A DNA stretch of 64,000 bases from Phycisphaerae bacterium (lineage in GTDB: Bacteria > Planctomycetota > Phycisphaerae > UBA1845 > Fen-1342), in the NCBI GenBank assembly GCA_028279405.1, contig JANQNU010000087.1, positions 1 through 64,000 of the forward strand. Direction: 5' to 3'. The translations under genes were made by a program, and so were the position numbers. The stretch's first letter is position 1; each line of letters starts with the position of its first letter. The notes under the pieces are model-generated. The model did no database searches. It was not told the origin of the DNA and worked only from the letters and a program-made list of their open reading frames with translations. Shown piece by piece: positions 16,614 to 25,181 of this stretch.

Positions 16614-16622
16614 TCGCTGGTC

Positions 16623-18623
16623 ATGGGTGAAGACAATGGGCAACGCTGGGGGGCTTCTTGGCGCCAATGGGTGCGCTCCCATCGGCTGACGCTGAGCGTC
16701 TTTTCGCATGCGGTCCTGTTCGCGCTGGCTTGGTTGTTTGCGTTCGGGCTGGCGTACAACTTCAAGCTAAACGAAGAGAACGAGTGGTTCCGGGCCTACT
16801 TCCTGCCTTTGCTCGTTCCGGTTCTGATCATCAAGCTGGCCGTGTTCACGATTCAGGGGCTTCACCGCGGTTGGTGGCGTTATGTCAGCCTGCGTGACGT
16901 CTTTAGCGTGGCGCGTGCCGCGTGGATTTCGTTCTTCTGCATTTTTCTGCTGGTGTTCGGCCCGGTGTTCAATCCGCAGTTGCTCGGGCTGCCGAGCGAC
17001 TTCTTCGGCCACTATTCGGACAAGTTTCCCGATGTGGTCTTTCTGCTCGATTTTGCAACGACCATCGCGCTGGTGTGCGGAGCCCGACTCGGCGTTCGTT
17101 TGTACTACGAGGAGATGCGTCCGACTGCGGATGGTCAGGTTCCACGGCTCCTGATTCTGGGTGCCGGGAATGCGGCGGAGAATGCGGTTCGCGAGATTCT
17201 GCGCATGCCGGTGATGAAGTACAGCGTGGTCGGGTTTCTCGACGACGACATTGCCAAGCGCGGGGCTCAGATTCATGGCATTTCGGTTCTCGGCGGGCTC
17301 GATCGGCTAACGTCAGTTTGCGAAGACCACGAAGTGGACGAGCTGCTCATCGCGATGCCGTCGGCGAGCAAGCAGCAGATTCGTCGTGTGGTGGATTTGT
17401 GCCAGGGTGCCAACATCCGCTTCAAGACGCTTCCCGCGATGGAGGACTTGATCGCGGGCCGCGCGACGGTCACCGAGATGCGGGATGTCGACATCAACGA
17501 CTTGTTGGGTCGCGCCCCGGTTACGCTGGACGCGGATGAGATTGCACGGTTCATCGCGGATCGGATCGTGATGGTCACGGGCGCCGGCGGCTCGATTGGT
17601 TCGGAGATGTGCCGGCAGGTGGCGCGCTTCAAGCCGCGTCGACTTCTGCTGGTGGAGCAGGCTGAATGGCATCTGTTCGAGATCGATCGTGAGTTGCGCG
17701 CCCAGCAGCCGGACTTCGAGATCGTCCCGTATGTTGCTGACATCGCGGACGCCGGGCGAGTGACGGCGATCTTCGAGAACGAGCGGCCGCAGGCGGTCTT
17801 CCACGCCGCCGCCCATAAGCACGTGCCGATGATGGAGCACAATCCCGGCGAGGCGATCAAGAACAACGTCAACGGAACGCGGATCATTGCCGACGCGTCT
17901 GTCCGGACCGGGGTCGAGAAATTCGTGATGATCTCGACCGACAAGGCGGTCAACCCGACGAGCATCATGGGGGCCAGCAAGCGAGTCGCGGAGATGTACA
18001 TTCAGGCGCTGAACACGCACGGCGACACGCAATTCGTGACCGTTCGTTTCGGCAACGTCCTGGGCAGCAGCGGTAGCGTCATCCCGATCTTCAAGGAGCA
18101 GATTGCGCTCGGCGGCCCGGTCACCGTGACCCACCCGGAGATGGTTCGGTTTTTCATGACGATCCCCGAGGCGTCACAGCTCGTCTTGCAGGCTGCGTCG
18201 ATGGGCAACGGCGGCGAGATCTTCATCCTCGACATGGGTGATCCGGTCAAAATCGTCGACCTGGCGCGCGACTTGATCACGCTCTCCGGGTTCCGCCCGG
18301 ACGAAGATATCAAGATCGAGTTCGTCGGTATGCGGCCGGGCGAGAAGCTCTATGAAGAGCTAGCGATCGAGGGTGAAGGGGTCGCCCGTACGGCGCATCC
18401 CAAGATCGGCGTCTGGGGGAACATTGCGGTCGACTTCGATATGCTGGTTCGTGCGATTGACGCCCTCATCGCTGGAGCGGACCGGTTCTCTCGCAACGAG
18501 ATCCGCGATGCGCTCAAGCAGCTCGTTCCGGAGTTCCACCTGGAGTCCCCGCCGTTGAAGGCGGCTCTCTCGAAATCAGAGATTGAACGACAGCCCTCGC
18601 AGGCCCGCATCGCCCCGGCTTGA
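16623..18623 (+). CDS. CapD/FlaA1-type nucleotide-sugar 4,6-dehydratase, membrane-anchored
   Basis: A 666-residue polysaccharide biosynthesis protein. Four predicted TM helices fill the first 160 residues; a CoA-binding-like Rossmann domain follows (LLILGAGNAAENAVREIL), then the short-chain dehydrogenase domain with the NAD motif VTGAGGSIGSEM and the active-site segment STDKAVNPTSIMGASK. As in WbpM/FlaA1 the usual Tyr of the SYK triad is Met (MxxxK), which is typical of UDP-GlcNAc 4,6-dehydratases of this family. The product would be a UDP-4-keto-6-deoxy sugar for surface glycans. It is likely co-transcribed with the secreted protein just upstream; the main polysaccharide operon lies about 12 kb away on the other strand. 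Confidence 0.92.
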   Translation: MGEDNGQRWGASWRQWVRSHRLTLSVFSHAVLFALAWLFAFGLAYNFKLNEENEWFRAYFLPLLVPVLIIKLAVFTIQGLHRGWWRYVSLRDVFSVARAAWISFFCIFLLVFGPVFNPQLLGLPSDFFGHYSDKFPDVVFLLDFATTIALVCGARLGVRLYYEEMRPTADGQVPRLLILGAGNAAENAVREILRMPVMKYSVVGFLDDDIAKRGAQIHGISVLGGLDRLTSVCEDHEVDELLIAMPSASKQQIRRVVDLCQGANIRFKTLPAMEDLIAGRATVTEMRDVDINDLLGRAPVTLDADEIARFIADRIVMVTGAGGSIGSEMCRQVARFKPRRLLLVEQAEWHLFEIDRELRAQQPDFEIVPYVADIADAGRVTAIFENERPQAVFHAAAHKHVPMMEHNPGEAIKNNVNGTRIIADASVRTGVEKFVMISTDKAVNPTSIMGASKRVAEMYIQALNTHGDTQFVTVRFGNVLGSSGSVIPIFKEQIALGGPVTVTHPEMVRFFMTIPEASQLVLQAASMGNGGEIFILDMGDPVKIVDLARDLITLSGFRPDEDIKIEFVGMRPGEKLYEELAIEGEGVARTAHPKIGVWGNIAVDFDMLVRAIDALIAGADRFSRNEIRDALKQLVPEFHLESPPLKAALSKSEIERQPSQARIAPA

Positions 18624-18653
18624 GGCCGTCCTCCAGTTGCCCCCGACCCGGCG

Positions 18654-19439
18654 TCAAACAGTCTTCCTCAGACGAACGAAGCGGCGTTGCTGTGGCTCCA
18701 CGATCTGCTCCGATTCGATCCGGAAGCCGGCCCGTGCGGCGATCTCCTGGATCTCGCGTTCTTCGAACAGAAACATCCGCGAAGGATAGGCCGGATCCCA
18801 TGCGGCACGCGCGGGTTGCACGCGCCCGTCCGCGACCCGTTTTTTCCCCTCCGCGTTCGGAAAGTAGAAGTCGGCGATCAATAGCCCGTCGGGTTTGAGC
18901 AGGGCGTGCGCCAGACGGGTTACCCACTGCGCACTTTCCGCGTTTTGATGAATGAAGAAGTGCCGGCCCAGCACCAGATCGCGCGTCCCGCAATAGCGGC
19001 CGAGTTGCTCGAGGTCTCCGAGATTGAGGTAGTCGCACCGTGCTGGTGAGATTAGCCGGGCAACGCTCAGAGCGAGTCGCGAGAAATCGATGCCGAGGTA
19101 ATGACTGACGACGTGTCCCAGCTGTTTGCCGAGCTGTCCCGGTCCGCAGCCGATTTCCGCGACGTGCTTGGAGAGCAGGTCGTTCGGATTGAGCCAGATG
19201 GAGAGCGGACTCTTCGTTTCGTACGAGAACAATTCGTAGTGAAACAACTCTTCAGTTGTCAACGATGGGAGTCGCGAACGGAATCGCTCGACGCGCTCGT
19301 CGACGTCCGCGAGGCTGTCGAACCACAATTGCCCGTGGTAACGTGAGAAGTACCGGCACCACTCTCGGTCCCAGCGCTTCACGAGTTCCTCGTCGACAGG
19401 GATGAACGACAGATCGACGGGCTTCGGTGAATCACTCAT
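18654..19439 (-). CDS. Class I SAM-dependent methyltransferase
   Basis: A 261-residue methyltransferase. The SAM-binding motif I is VAEIGCGPGQLGKQLG, followed by YLGIDFSRLAL and the post-motif RDLVLGRHFFIHQ. The N-terminal 90 residues (WDREWCRYFSRYHGQLWFDS) are not a known substrate-binding domain to me, and the substrate cannot be told. The ATG at 19439 has no Shine-Dalgarno sequence but sits eight bases after a strong CATAAT -10, suggesting a leaderless messenger. It converges with the dehydratase gene, 30 bases apart. Confidence 0.85.
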   Translation of the reverse strand: MSDSPKPVDLSFIPVDEELVKRWDREWCRYFSRYHGQLWFDSLADVDERVERFRSRLPSLTTEELFHYELFSYETKSPLSIWLNPNDLLSKHVAEIGCGPGQLGKQLGHVVSHYLGIDFSRLALSVARLISPARCDYLNLGDLEQLGRYCGTRDLVLGRHFFIHQNAESAQWVTRLAHALLKPDGLLIADFYFPNAEGKKRVADGRVQPARAAWDPAYPSRMFLFEEREIQEIAARAGFRIESEQIVEPQQRRFVRLRKTV

Positions 19440-19447
19440 GATGCAGT

Positions 19448-19476
19448 ATTATGAAACGCGCCGCTCCTGTCGGCAA
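19448..19476 (-). promoter_or_regulatory. Candidate leaderless promoter of the methyltransferase gene
   Basis: On the minus strand TTGCCG (19476-19471), an exact 17-base spacer and CATAAT (19453-19448) form a recognisable sigma70-type promoter. The -10 ends eight bases before the ATG at 19439, so transcription would start at or next to the start codon. Confidence 0.55.
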
Positions 19477-19527
19477 CCGCGATCCCTCGACGACCCGATC
19501 GCTTTCGCCTCCCCGCTGCCTGATGTG

Positions 19528-20298
19528 CTATTCTCGGGAGAATCGCGTCCCGCATTCCGGGCACCGGGTCTCCGGCAGGCCCGTCAGATCGTAGCCGCAC
19601 TGGGCGCACACTGCCGGTCCGACGATCCGTCCGCGCGTCCGCCAGCGCAGCTCCTCGAGTTCGTGAATCGTCCGCGAAATCGATACGAGCAGATGAATGA
19701 ACGGGATTGCGACGACGAGGAGGACAATCAGCGCACCGCACGCCGCCGGTCCGCCGTGGAACCATCGGTTGAGGTCCAGGTCTAACGTCGGCCCGCTGTA
19801 CGCGCCGCTCAGCGCGACGTCAGCAATGCTTGCCAGATAGATGAGTCCTAATGGCACGACATACACAACGCCGACAAGCCGTGCCGTGAGCCGCCAGCTT
19901 GGGGTGCTGCGTTCCAGTCCGGTGGCGCGGCACATCCGGTTCATCGAGAACAAGAAGAGCAACAACGCCACCAGCGAAGCGATGCCGAACAAGAATCCTG
20001 CCGCTACCATCCAACGCGGCCAGTTGATGGAGAAAAAAGTAATCGGCGGGCTGGCCAGGACCTGCAACCAGGCGATCACCAACACGAAGCGCAGACGCCG
20101 TTCGTAGACAGGGTCTACTTCGATGCTGGCGAGGTGCACGATACCGACCGCGATCAGCAGGGCTCCGACGAAGTCGCTCAATACGTCGAAGCTGATCCGG
20201 CCGCTCCAGATGGTAAGGTCGAGCACGAGCAGCAGCGCGCCCCAGAAGATGCACCGCAAGGGCCCGGTTGCCCCCAGCACGGACGATTTCTCGATCAT
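19528..20298 (-). CDS. Six-TM membrane protein with C-terminal zinc ribbon
   Basis: A 256-residue protein of unknown function. Six hydrophobic segments are seen, for example FWGALLLVLDLTIW, FVGALLIAVGIVHLASI and ALIVLLVVAIPFIHLLVSI, followed by a cytoplasmic C-terminal ribbon with two CxxC knuckles, CAQCGYDLTGLPETRCPEC. The same GYDLTG knuckle ends the fragment at 1-150. The start at 20298 follows a long G tract that can act as ribosome binding site. ATTCTC-GG-GAGAAT (19530-19543) is a 14-bp palindrome overlapping the stop codon. It lies 28 bases downstream of the MOSC gene and may be co-transcribed with it, though no functional link is evident. Confidence 0.8.
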   Translation of the reverse strand: MIEKSSVLGATGPLRCIFWGALLLVLDLTIWSGRISFDVLSDFVGALLIAVGIVHLASIEVDPVYERRLRFVLVIAWLQVLASPPITFFSINWPRWMVAAGFLFGIASLVALLLFLFSMNRMCRATGLERSTPSWRLTARLVGVVYVVPLGLIYLASIADVALSGAYSGPTLDLDLNRWFHGGPAACGALIVLLVVAIPFIHLLVSISRTIHELEELRWRTRGRIVGPAVCAQCGYDLTGLPETRCPECGTRFSRE

Positions 20299-20326
20299 CG
20301 CGCAGCCCCCCCGTGGGGTCCCGATA

Positions 20327-20776
20327 TCACTCCGTAAGCAGTTGGATCTCGTCTCCGACGCGGATCGAGCCGCTTTCGCGGATATGTCCGTGAACGCCAG
20401 CCCGACACTCGGGTTTCAGCGCCGTCTGGAGGCCCGGCTGGAGTTCGTCCATCAGCCCGCAGGGTCGCGTCTCGCCGGTGATTTCGACGACGACGGAGCC
20501 GATCCGGATTGTCCGGCCGATCCACTCGCCGAGCCGCGGCACATCCGTCAGGAGGTTCGCCCGTCGCGTGTGCCACGGCATGTCGGCGTTCAGCTCGGCC
20601 TGCACTCCTTCCCATTGCGGCTGCGACAGCAGCGTGATGCCGCGAAAGTCCTTGACGGGTTGGTCTCCGTCAAGGCCGAAATCTGCGGTTGCCCGGACCT
20701 GCTCGAGCTCGCGCATCGGGCCTTTTCGTTGCGTTCGAACGGCCAGTGCCAGCACTTTGCCGACGGTTGCTCCCAT
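20327..20776 (-). CDS. MOSC domain protein
   Basis: A 149-residue stand-alone MOSC domain, the C-terminal domain of molybdenum cofactor sulfurases, thought to handle sulfur or bind pyranopterin. The conserved Cys106 is in TGETRPCGLMDE, and RRANLLTD and SIRVGDEI match the family. The usual N-terminal beta-barrel or aminotransferase domains are absent, as in the YiiM/YuaD-type short proteins. AAAGGAG seven bases before the ATG fixes the start. No molybdenum enzyme is encoded nearby. Confidence 0.88.
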   Translation of the reverse strand: MGATVGKVLALAVRTQRKGPMRELEQVRATADFGLDGDQPVKDFRGITLLSQPQWEGVQAELNADMPWHTRRANLLTDVPRLGEWIGRTIRIGSVVVEITGETRPCGLMDELQPGLQTALKPECRAGVHGHIRESGSIRVGDEIQLLTE

Positions 20777-20906
20777 GATTGAACTCCTTTACATCACCGA
20801 TCCAGCGCGTTTTTCGCATTGTCACCGGCCGCCGACGGTCGCATGACGGGGCTGATTCCGGCGGACGGGTGTCCCCCGGACCGCGTGATCCCGCGGGGCG
20901 TCCGGC

Positions 20907-20912
20907 TACAAT
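20907..20912 (+). promoter_or_regulatory. Candidate -10 element before the ECF sigma factor gene
   Basis: TACAAT lies about 50 bases before the ATG at 20963. No convincing -35 is seen at 16-18 bases, so a sigma70 or an autoregulatory ECF promoter cannot be told apart. Confidence 0.3.
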
Positions 20913-20962
20913 GTGATGTTGATCATACGGGTTTCTGTCGCCGACCGACAAGCGAGGCGCTC

Positions 20963-21532
20963 ATGTCCGCCGATTCGCCAATCCCGACCGACGAACAGCT
21001 CGTCGACGCCCTGCGCACCGGAGACCAGACCGCCGCCACGGCACTGATCGAGCGCTACTGGCCGGCGATTCATCGCTATGCGAGCGGCTATCTGAACGAC
21101 GAGAATCTTGCGGAGGACGTTGCGCAGGAGACGTTCGCGCGTCTTTCCGACGGTGCCGAGCTGCCGACCGGGGCCTTCAAGCCCTGGATCTATCGCGTGG
21201 CCCGCAACCGCTGTCTGGATATTCTACGTCGCTATCAGCGTAGTCCGACCCATCATGTACGCATCCGTACGGGTTTCGATGCCGGTGGGGCTTCGGCCGG
21301 CCCGCGGACCCGCGCCGCCAACGAGGAGCGCCGGCACCTGATACGCCAGATCATCGAGACCATGCCCGACGAATACCGGGACGTGTTGATGCTGAAATTC
21401 TTCGAGGGCTTCTCGCGGAGCGAGATGGCCGAATCACTCGGCGTCAGCGAGGCGACCATCAAGGGCCGGTTGGTGCGGGCCTCGACGTATCTGCAAGAGG
21501 AGCTGCGCAAGCTGACAGGACCGGCCGAATGA
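20963..21532 (+). CDS. ECF-type RNA polymerase sigma factor
   Basis: A 189-residue sigma factor. Region 2 is seen in YASGYLNDENLAEDVAQETFARL and WIYRVARNRCLDILRR; region 4 is MPDEYRDVLMLKFFEGFSRSEMAESLGVSEATIKGRLVRA, a helix-turn-helix. The ATG at 20963 was chosen by GAGG at proper spacing; the upstream in-frame extension lacks similarity. The last bases overlap the kinase gene as ATGA, which implies translational coupling. ECF factors next to such kinases are typical of Planctomycetota, and the kinase or its zinc finger probably sets their activity. Confidence 0.94.
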   Translation: MSADSPIPTDEQLVDALRTGDQTAATALIERYWPAIHRYASGYLNDENLAEDVAQETFARLSDGAELPTGAFKPWIYRVARNRCLDILRRYQRSPTHHVRIRTGFDAGGASAGPRTRAANEERRHLIRQIIETMPDEYRDVLMLKFFEGFSRSEMAESLGVSEATIKGRLVRASTYLQEELRKLTGPAE

Positions 21533-23826
21533 GCTGTGGAGTGTCTTCGGATCAGCTATGGGCGTGGATCCATGGCGAGGACGATGCCGAGGCTGCGGTC
21601 GGCGCGCATGTCCAGTCATGCGCAGCTTGTCGCGGGCGCGTCGCGGACATGCGCGCGCTGGTCGACGACCTCAGTGGGATCGGACGCGAACCGCCCGGCG
21701 ATCCTGCACGCCGACTGCCGGATCGGATCGGCAACTATCGGATTCTGCGCAAGCTTGGCGAAGGCGGGATGGGTGTCGTCTTTGAAGCCGAACAGCCTGC
21801 GCCGGCGCGGCGCGTCGCGCTCAAGGTTGTACGCGGAAGCGAATACCTGGACTCGCAACGCGTTCGGCTCTTCCAGCGCGAGATTCAGACGCTGGCGCGC
21901 TTGACCCACCCGGGCATCGCGGCGATCTACGATGCCGGCTGCACCGCGGAGGGGGAACACTTCTTCGCGATGGAACTGGTCGACGGGGTGCCACTCTCCC
22001 GATACGTTACCGGCCGGGGGGCCGATGCACCGCCGATGCTGACGCTTGAGGAGCGGCTACGGCTGTTCCTGACGGTCTGTGGTGCGATCAACTACGCCCA
22101 CCAGCGCGGCGTGATCCACCGCGACCTGAAGCCGTCAAACATTCTCGTCACCGCGAACGGTGACCCGAAGATCCTCGACTTCGGTCTGGCGCGGATCACC
22201 GAAGCTGACGTCCAAGTGACGTTCGTCTCGGAACCGGGTGCGTTGGCCGGGACGCTCCCATACATGAGTCCCGAACAGGCCCGCGGCGACACTGACGACA
22301 TCGATGTTCGAACGGACGTCTACGCGCTGGGCGTGATTCTGTATGAACTGCTGACCGGCGTACTGCCCAACGCCGTCCTCGATGTCCCGCTGCATGAGGC
22401 CGTTCGCCGGATTTGCGAGCAGGCGCCGCCGAGTCCCCGCGCGCTGGATCCGACGATTCCGCTCGATGCCGCGATTGTGGCCCAGAAAGCGCTCGAGAAG
22501 GAGAGCGAACGGCGGTATCCGACGGCCGCTGCCCTCGCAGAGGATGTCGAGCGGTATCTCACCGATCGACCGATCCTCGCCCGGCCGCCCAGTCGGGTCT
22601 ACCAGGCGCGCCGCCTGGCCCAACGACACAAGCTCGCGTTTGGCCTCCTGACGTTGATCTTCCTGCTGGCGATCGGCTCGGCGATCACGTTTGCGATCAT
22701 GACCGTTCGGATCGCCGACCAGCGCGACGCGATTTCGCGCGAACGCGACATCGCGCGTCAAATCAACTTCGTCCTCGAAGACATGCTTCGCGACGCGGAC
22801 CCGTGGGCCTTCGGCGATGCCAACCGAACCATCCGGCAAGCGTTGGACGAGGCGGCCGGCCGTCTCGACGACAAGCCGATGCGCGACGCCTTGGTCGAAG
22901 CCTCGCTCCGCAACACGCTCGCGAACAGTTACATGGCAATGAGCGACTACGACGCCGCCGAGCGGCACTTTCGCATTAGTCTGGATCATCGCCGGACGCT
23001 GCTCGGCGACACGCACCTCGACGTCGCGCAAACCGAGAACGACCTGGGCGAACTCTACCTGCTCCAGGGCCGTACGGCCGACGCCGCGCCGCTCCTCGAT
23101 CACGCCCTGGAGGTGCGGAAAGCGCAGCTGCCGCCGTTCCACGCCAGCATCGCGGTCAGCGAAAACAACCTCGGCTTGTGGTACAAACGGGCCCGCGACG
23201 GCGAGCGTGCCGAGCGGCACCTGCGCGCTGCGCTCGACATTCGATCGTCAATTGCGGCCCGCGTTCCATCAGATCCAACTGCGGCCAGCGAGCAGGACCT
23301 GCGGGCGATCAATGATTACGCGCAGACGCTCAATAACCTGGCCGCATTGCTTCGTACGGCGACGCGCAATGCGACCGAAGACCGTGCCCGCGTGTCGGCG
23401 GACTTGCGCGAAGCGGAGTTGCTGTATCTGCGCGCGCTGGAGCTGCGGTCGCGTTACCTGCCGGAGAACCACCCGGACGTTGCAAAAATGCACAACAACT
23501 ACGCGAAGCTCCTGCAGGACCTCGCAAATGAGCCGAGTGTTTCGCTCGAGACCCGTGCCGATCTGCGGCAACGGTCGATCGAGAACCTGAACATCGCCTT
23601 GCGCGTGCTTCGCGCCGGTTTCGCGCAGGATCCCGACCATGCCTTTATCTGTCAGACTTTGCACAACCTGGCAAGCGTGCAACACGATGCCGGAATCCGT
23701 TCGGCCGCCGAGGCGAATGCGACGGAAGCGCTGGCGCTTCGTCGATCGCGATTCGGGGCCGATTCCGCGCAGGTTGCCGCCACTGCGGCACTGCTCGACG
23801 AGATTCGCGGCCAGGTCCTTCCATGA
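21529..23826 (+). CDS. Ser/Thr protein kinase with zinc-finger N-terminus and TPR-like C-terminus
   Basis: A 765-residue protein with an unusual head. Residues 1-40 carry HVQSCAACR, an H-x3-C-x2-C (His27, Cys31, Cys34) like the ZAS zinc finger of anti-sigma factors. The kinase domain follows at about 65-345: P-loop GEGGMG, catalytic Lys99, HRDLKPSN, DFGLA and MSPEQA are all intact, so it should be active. One TM helix lies at about 369-391; the remaining 370 residues are helical with TPR-like patterns (NDLGELYLLQGRTADAAPLLDHALEVR) and would lie outside the cytoplasm. The start overlaps the sigma gene stop (ATGA) and its stop overlaps the next gene's start (ATGA). It probably senses an envelope signal and controls the sigma factor. 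Confidence 0.93.
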   Translation: MSCGVSSDQLWAWIHGEDDAEAAVGAHVQSCAACRGRVADMRALVDDLSGIGREPPGDPARRLPDRIGNYRILRKLGEGGMGVVFEAEQPAPARRVALKVVRGSEYLDSQRVRLFQREIQTLARLTHPGIAAIYDAGCTAEGEHFFAMELVDGVPLSRYVTGRGADAPPMLTLEERLRLFLTVCGAINYAHQRGVIHRDLKPSNILVTANGDPKILDFGLARITEADVQVTFVSEPGALAGTLPYMSPEQARGDTDDIDVRTDVYALGVILYELLTGVLPNAVLDVPLHEAVRRICEQAPPSPRALDPTIPLDAAIVAQKALEKESERRYPTAAALAEDVERYLTDRPILARPPSRVYQARRLAQRHKLAFGLLTLIFLLAIGSAITFAIMTVRIADQRDAISRERDIARQINFVLEDMLRDADPWAFGDANRTIRQALDEAAGRLDDKPMRDALVEASLRNTLANSYMAMSDYDAAERHFRISLDHRRTLLGDTHLDVAQTENDLGELYLLQGRTADAAPLLDHALEVRKAQLPPFHASIAVSENNLGLWYKRARDGERAERHLRAALDIRSSIAARVPSDPTAASEQDLRAINDYAQTLNNLAALLRTATRNATEDRARVSADLREAELLYLRALELRSRYLPENHPDVAKMHNNYAKLLQDLANEPSVSLETRADLRQRSIENLNIALRVLRAGFAQDPDHAFICQTLHNLASVQHDAGIRSAAEANATEALALRRSRFGADSAQVAATAALLDEIRGQVLP

Positions 23827-25082
23827 GCGGCAACTGGCGGTCCGTAGCTTCGAATCCATGGAGCTTGGTTCGGCGATACGACTATCCCGAGTCCGCTTTC
23901 ATTGCGACGTTGCTCGTCTATGGCGCGACAGCGTGGCTGGTCGGTCACACGAGCACGCCGACGCTGGCGTACTTTGACCGACTCTCGGCAGCGCTGATCG
24001 AGGGGCAGTTCGATTTGCCGAATCCGCCGCACACCGCCGATCTGACCCTGTTCGACGGGCGCTGGTACGTGCCGTTCCCGCCGCTGCCGGCGCTGCTGAT
24101 GATCCCTCTGCGCCTGCTGGCACTCCCGATCAATACGGTCTGGTTCTCGATCTTTGTCGGTAGCCTGACCGCATTGTTCGTGGACCTGTTGTTGCGGTCC
24201 CTTGAATCGCGCGATGTGGACCCGGTTGCGCGGCCCGCGCCGGGTGATGCGATGGCGGCCCAGACGCGGCGCTGGTGGCTGCTGGCGTTCTTTGCGCTCG
24301 GTCTGCCCTGGTATATCGCGATCGACGGCAACGTCTGGTTCCTCTCGCACACGTGCACATTGCTCTTTGTCGCGATTGCCGCCTGGCTGGCCGCCACGGA
24401 CCGGTCGGGGCTGGCGGTCGGGGCGGCGCTCGGAATGGCGATGCTCGGTCGGCCGCATTTGTTGCTGAACTGGTTTCTGTTGGCCGGGCTGGCGTGGTCG
24501 CGTCGCCGTCGCGGCGCGATGATGCGATGGACGCTGCTCTCCGCAATCGGGCCGCTGGCAGCAACCGCGCTGCTGCTGGTTTACAACTACGTCCGATTTC
24601 ACGATCCGCTGGAGTTCGGCTATCGCGACCAGCAGGTTGACCCGCGGCTGATGAGCGACTTGTACAACCACGGGCTCTTTCATTGGCGCTACCTCGAGCG
24701 CGGCGTACACGCGGCCCTCCTGGCGTTTCCGGCGCTTTCGGAAAGGGGGTGGTTTCCGGTGCCGCGCGAGACGGGCCTCAGCCTGGTCATTACCAGCCCC
24801 GCGTTGCTGATGATCGGCTTGACGGTTCGACGACGCGACCCGCGGTCAACGGGCGCCTGGTTGAGCGTCGTGACGCTCTTTTTGCTGGTATTGGCCTACT
24901 ACAATCCTGGCTGGGCTCAGTTCGGTTATCGGTTCAGCCTCGATTTCCTGGTGCCGTTGACTGTCCTGCTGGCGATCGTGGCTCGCACTCCGTTACAGAC
25001 CGGCCTCCGGTGGTTGACACTTGCGGGAGTCCTCGTGAATGCCTGGGGCGTGTGGTGGTGGTTCATCGGTCGCAATGGGTGA
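23823..25082 (+). CDS. Polytopic membrane protein, possible GT-C glycosyltransferase
   Basis: A 419-residue protein with about ten hydrophobic segments. A GT-C-like layout is suggested by a first TM helix, a soluble loop containing FDGRWYVPFPPLPALLMIP (an acidic/aromatic loop typical of dolichyl-phosphate-type mannosyltransferases), and later alternating helices including FLSHTCTLLFVAIAAWLA. No catalytic DxD motif stands out, so the glycosyltransferase call is tentative. Its ATG overlaps the kinase stop codon (ATGA), so its synthesis is coupled to the sigma/kinase pair; it could be a signalling partner or merely follow in the operon. Confidence 0.6.
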   Translation: MSGNWRSVASNPWSLVRRYDYPESAFIATLLVYGATAWLVGHTSTPTLAYFDRLSAALIEGQFDLPNPPHTADLTLFDGRWYVPFPPLPALLMIPLRLLALPINTVWFSIFVGSLTALFVDLLLRSLESRDVDPVARPAPGDAMAAQTRRWWLLAFFALGLPWYIAIDGNVWFLSHTCTLLFVAIAAWLAATDRSGLAVGAALGMAMLGRPHLLLNWFLLAGLAWSRRRRGAMMRWTLLSAIGPLAATALLLVYNYVRFHDPLEFGYRDQQVDPRLMSDLYNHGLFHWRYLERGVHAALLAFPALSERGWFPVPRETGLSLVITSPALLMIGLTVRRRDPRSTGAWLSVVTLFLLVLAYYNPGWAQFGYRFSLDFLVPLTVLLAIVARTPLQTGLRWLTLAGVLVNAWGVWWWFIGRNG

Positions 25083-25115
25083 TTCTCGCGCGGCCTGTCT
25101 GACGGGTGGCCCGGC

Positions 25116-25144
25116 TTGGTTCGCCGAACGCGGGGGTCTACAAT
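25116..25144 (+). promoter_or_regulatory. Promoter of proC
   Basis: TTGGTT (25116-25121), an exact 17-base spacer and TACAAT (25139-25144). Transcription would start near 25151, about 30 bases before the proC ATG at 25182, which has its own GGAG. This also argues against the in-frame upstream starts at 25116 and 25143. Confidence 0.6.
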
Positions 25145-25181
25145 GCTGCGTCGTATTCGCGCGGGGGGCGGGAGTCTCGGG

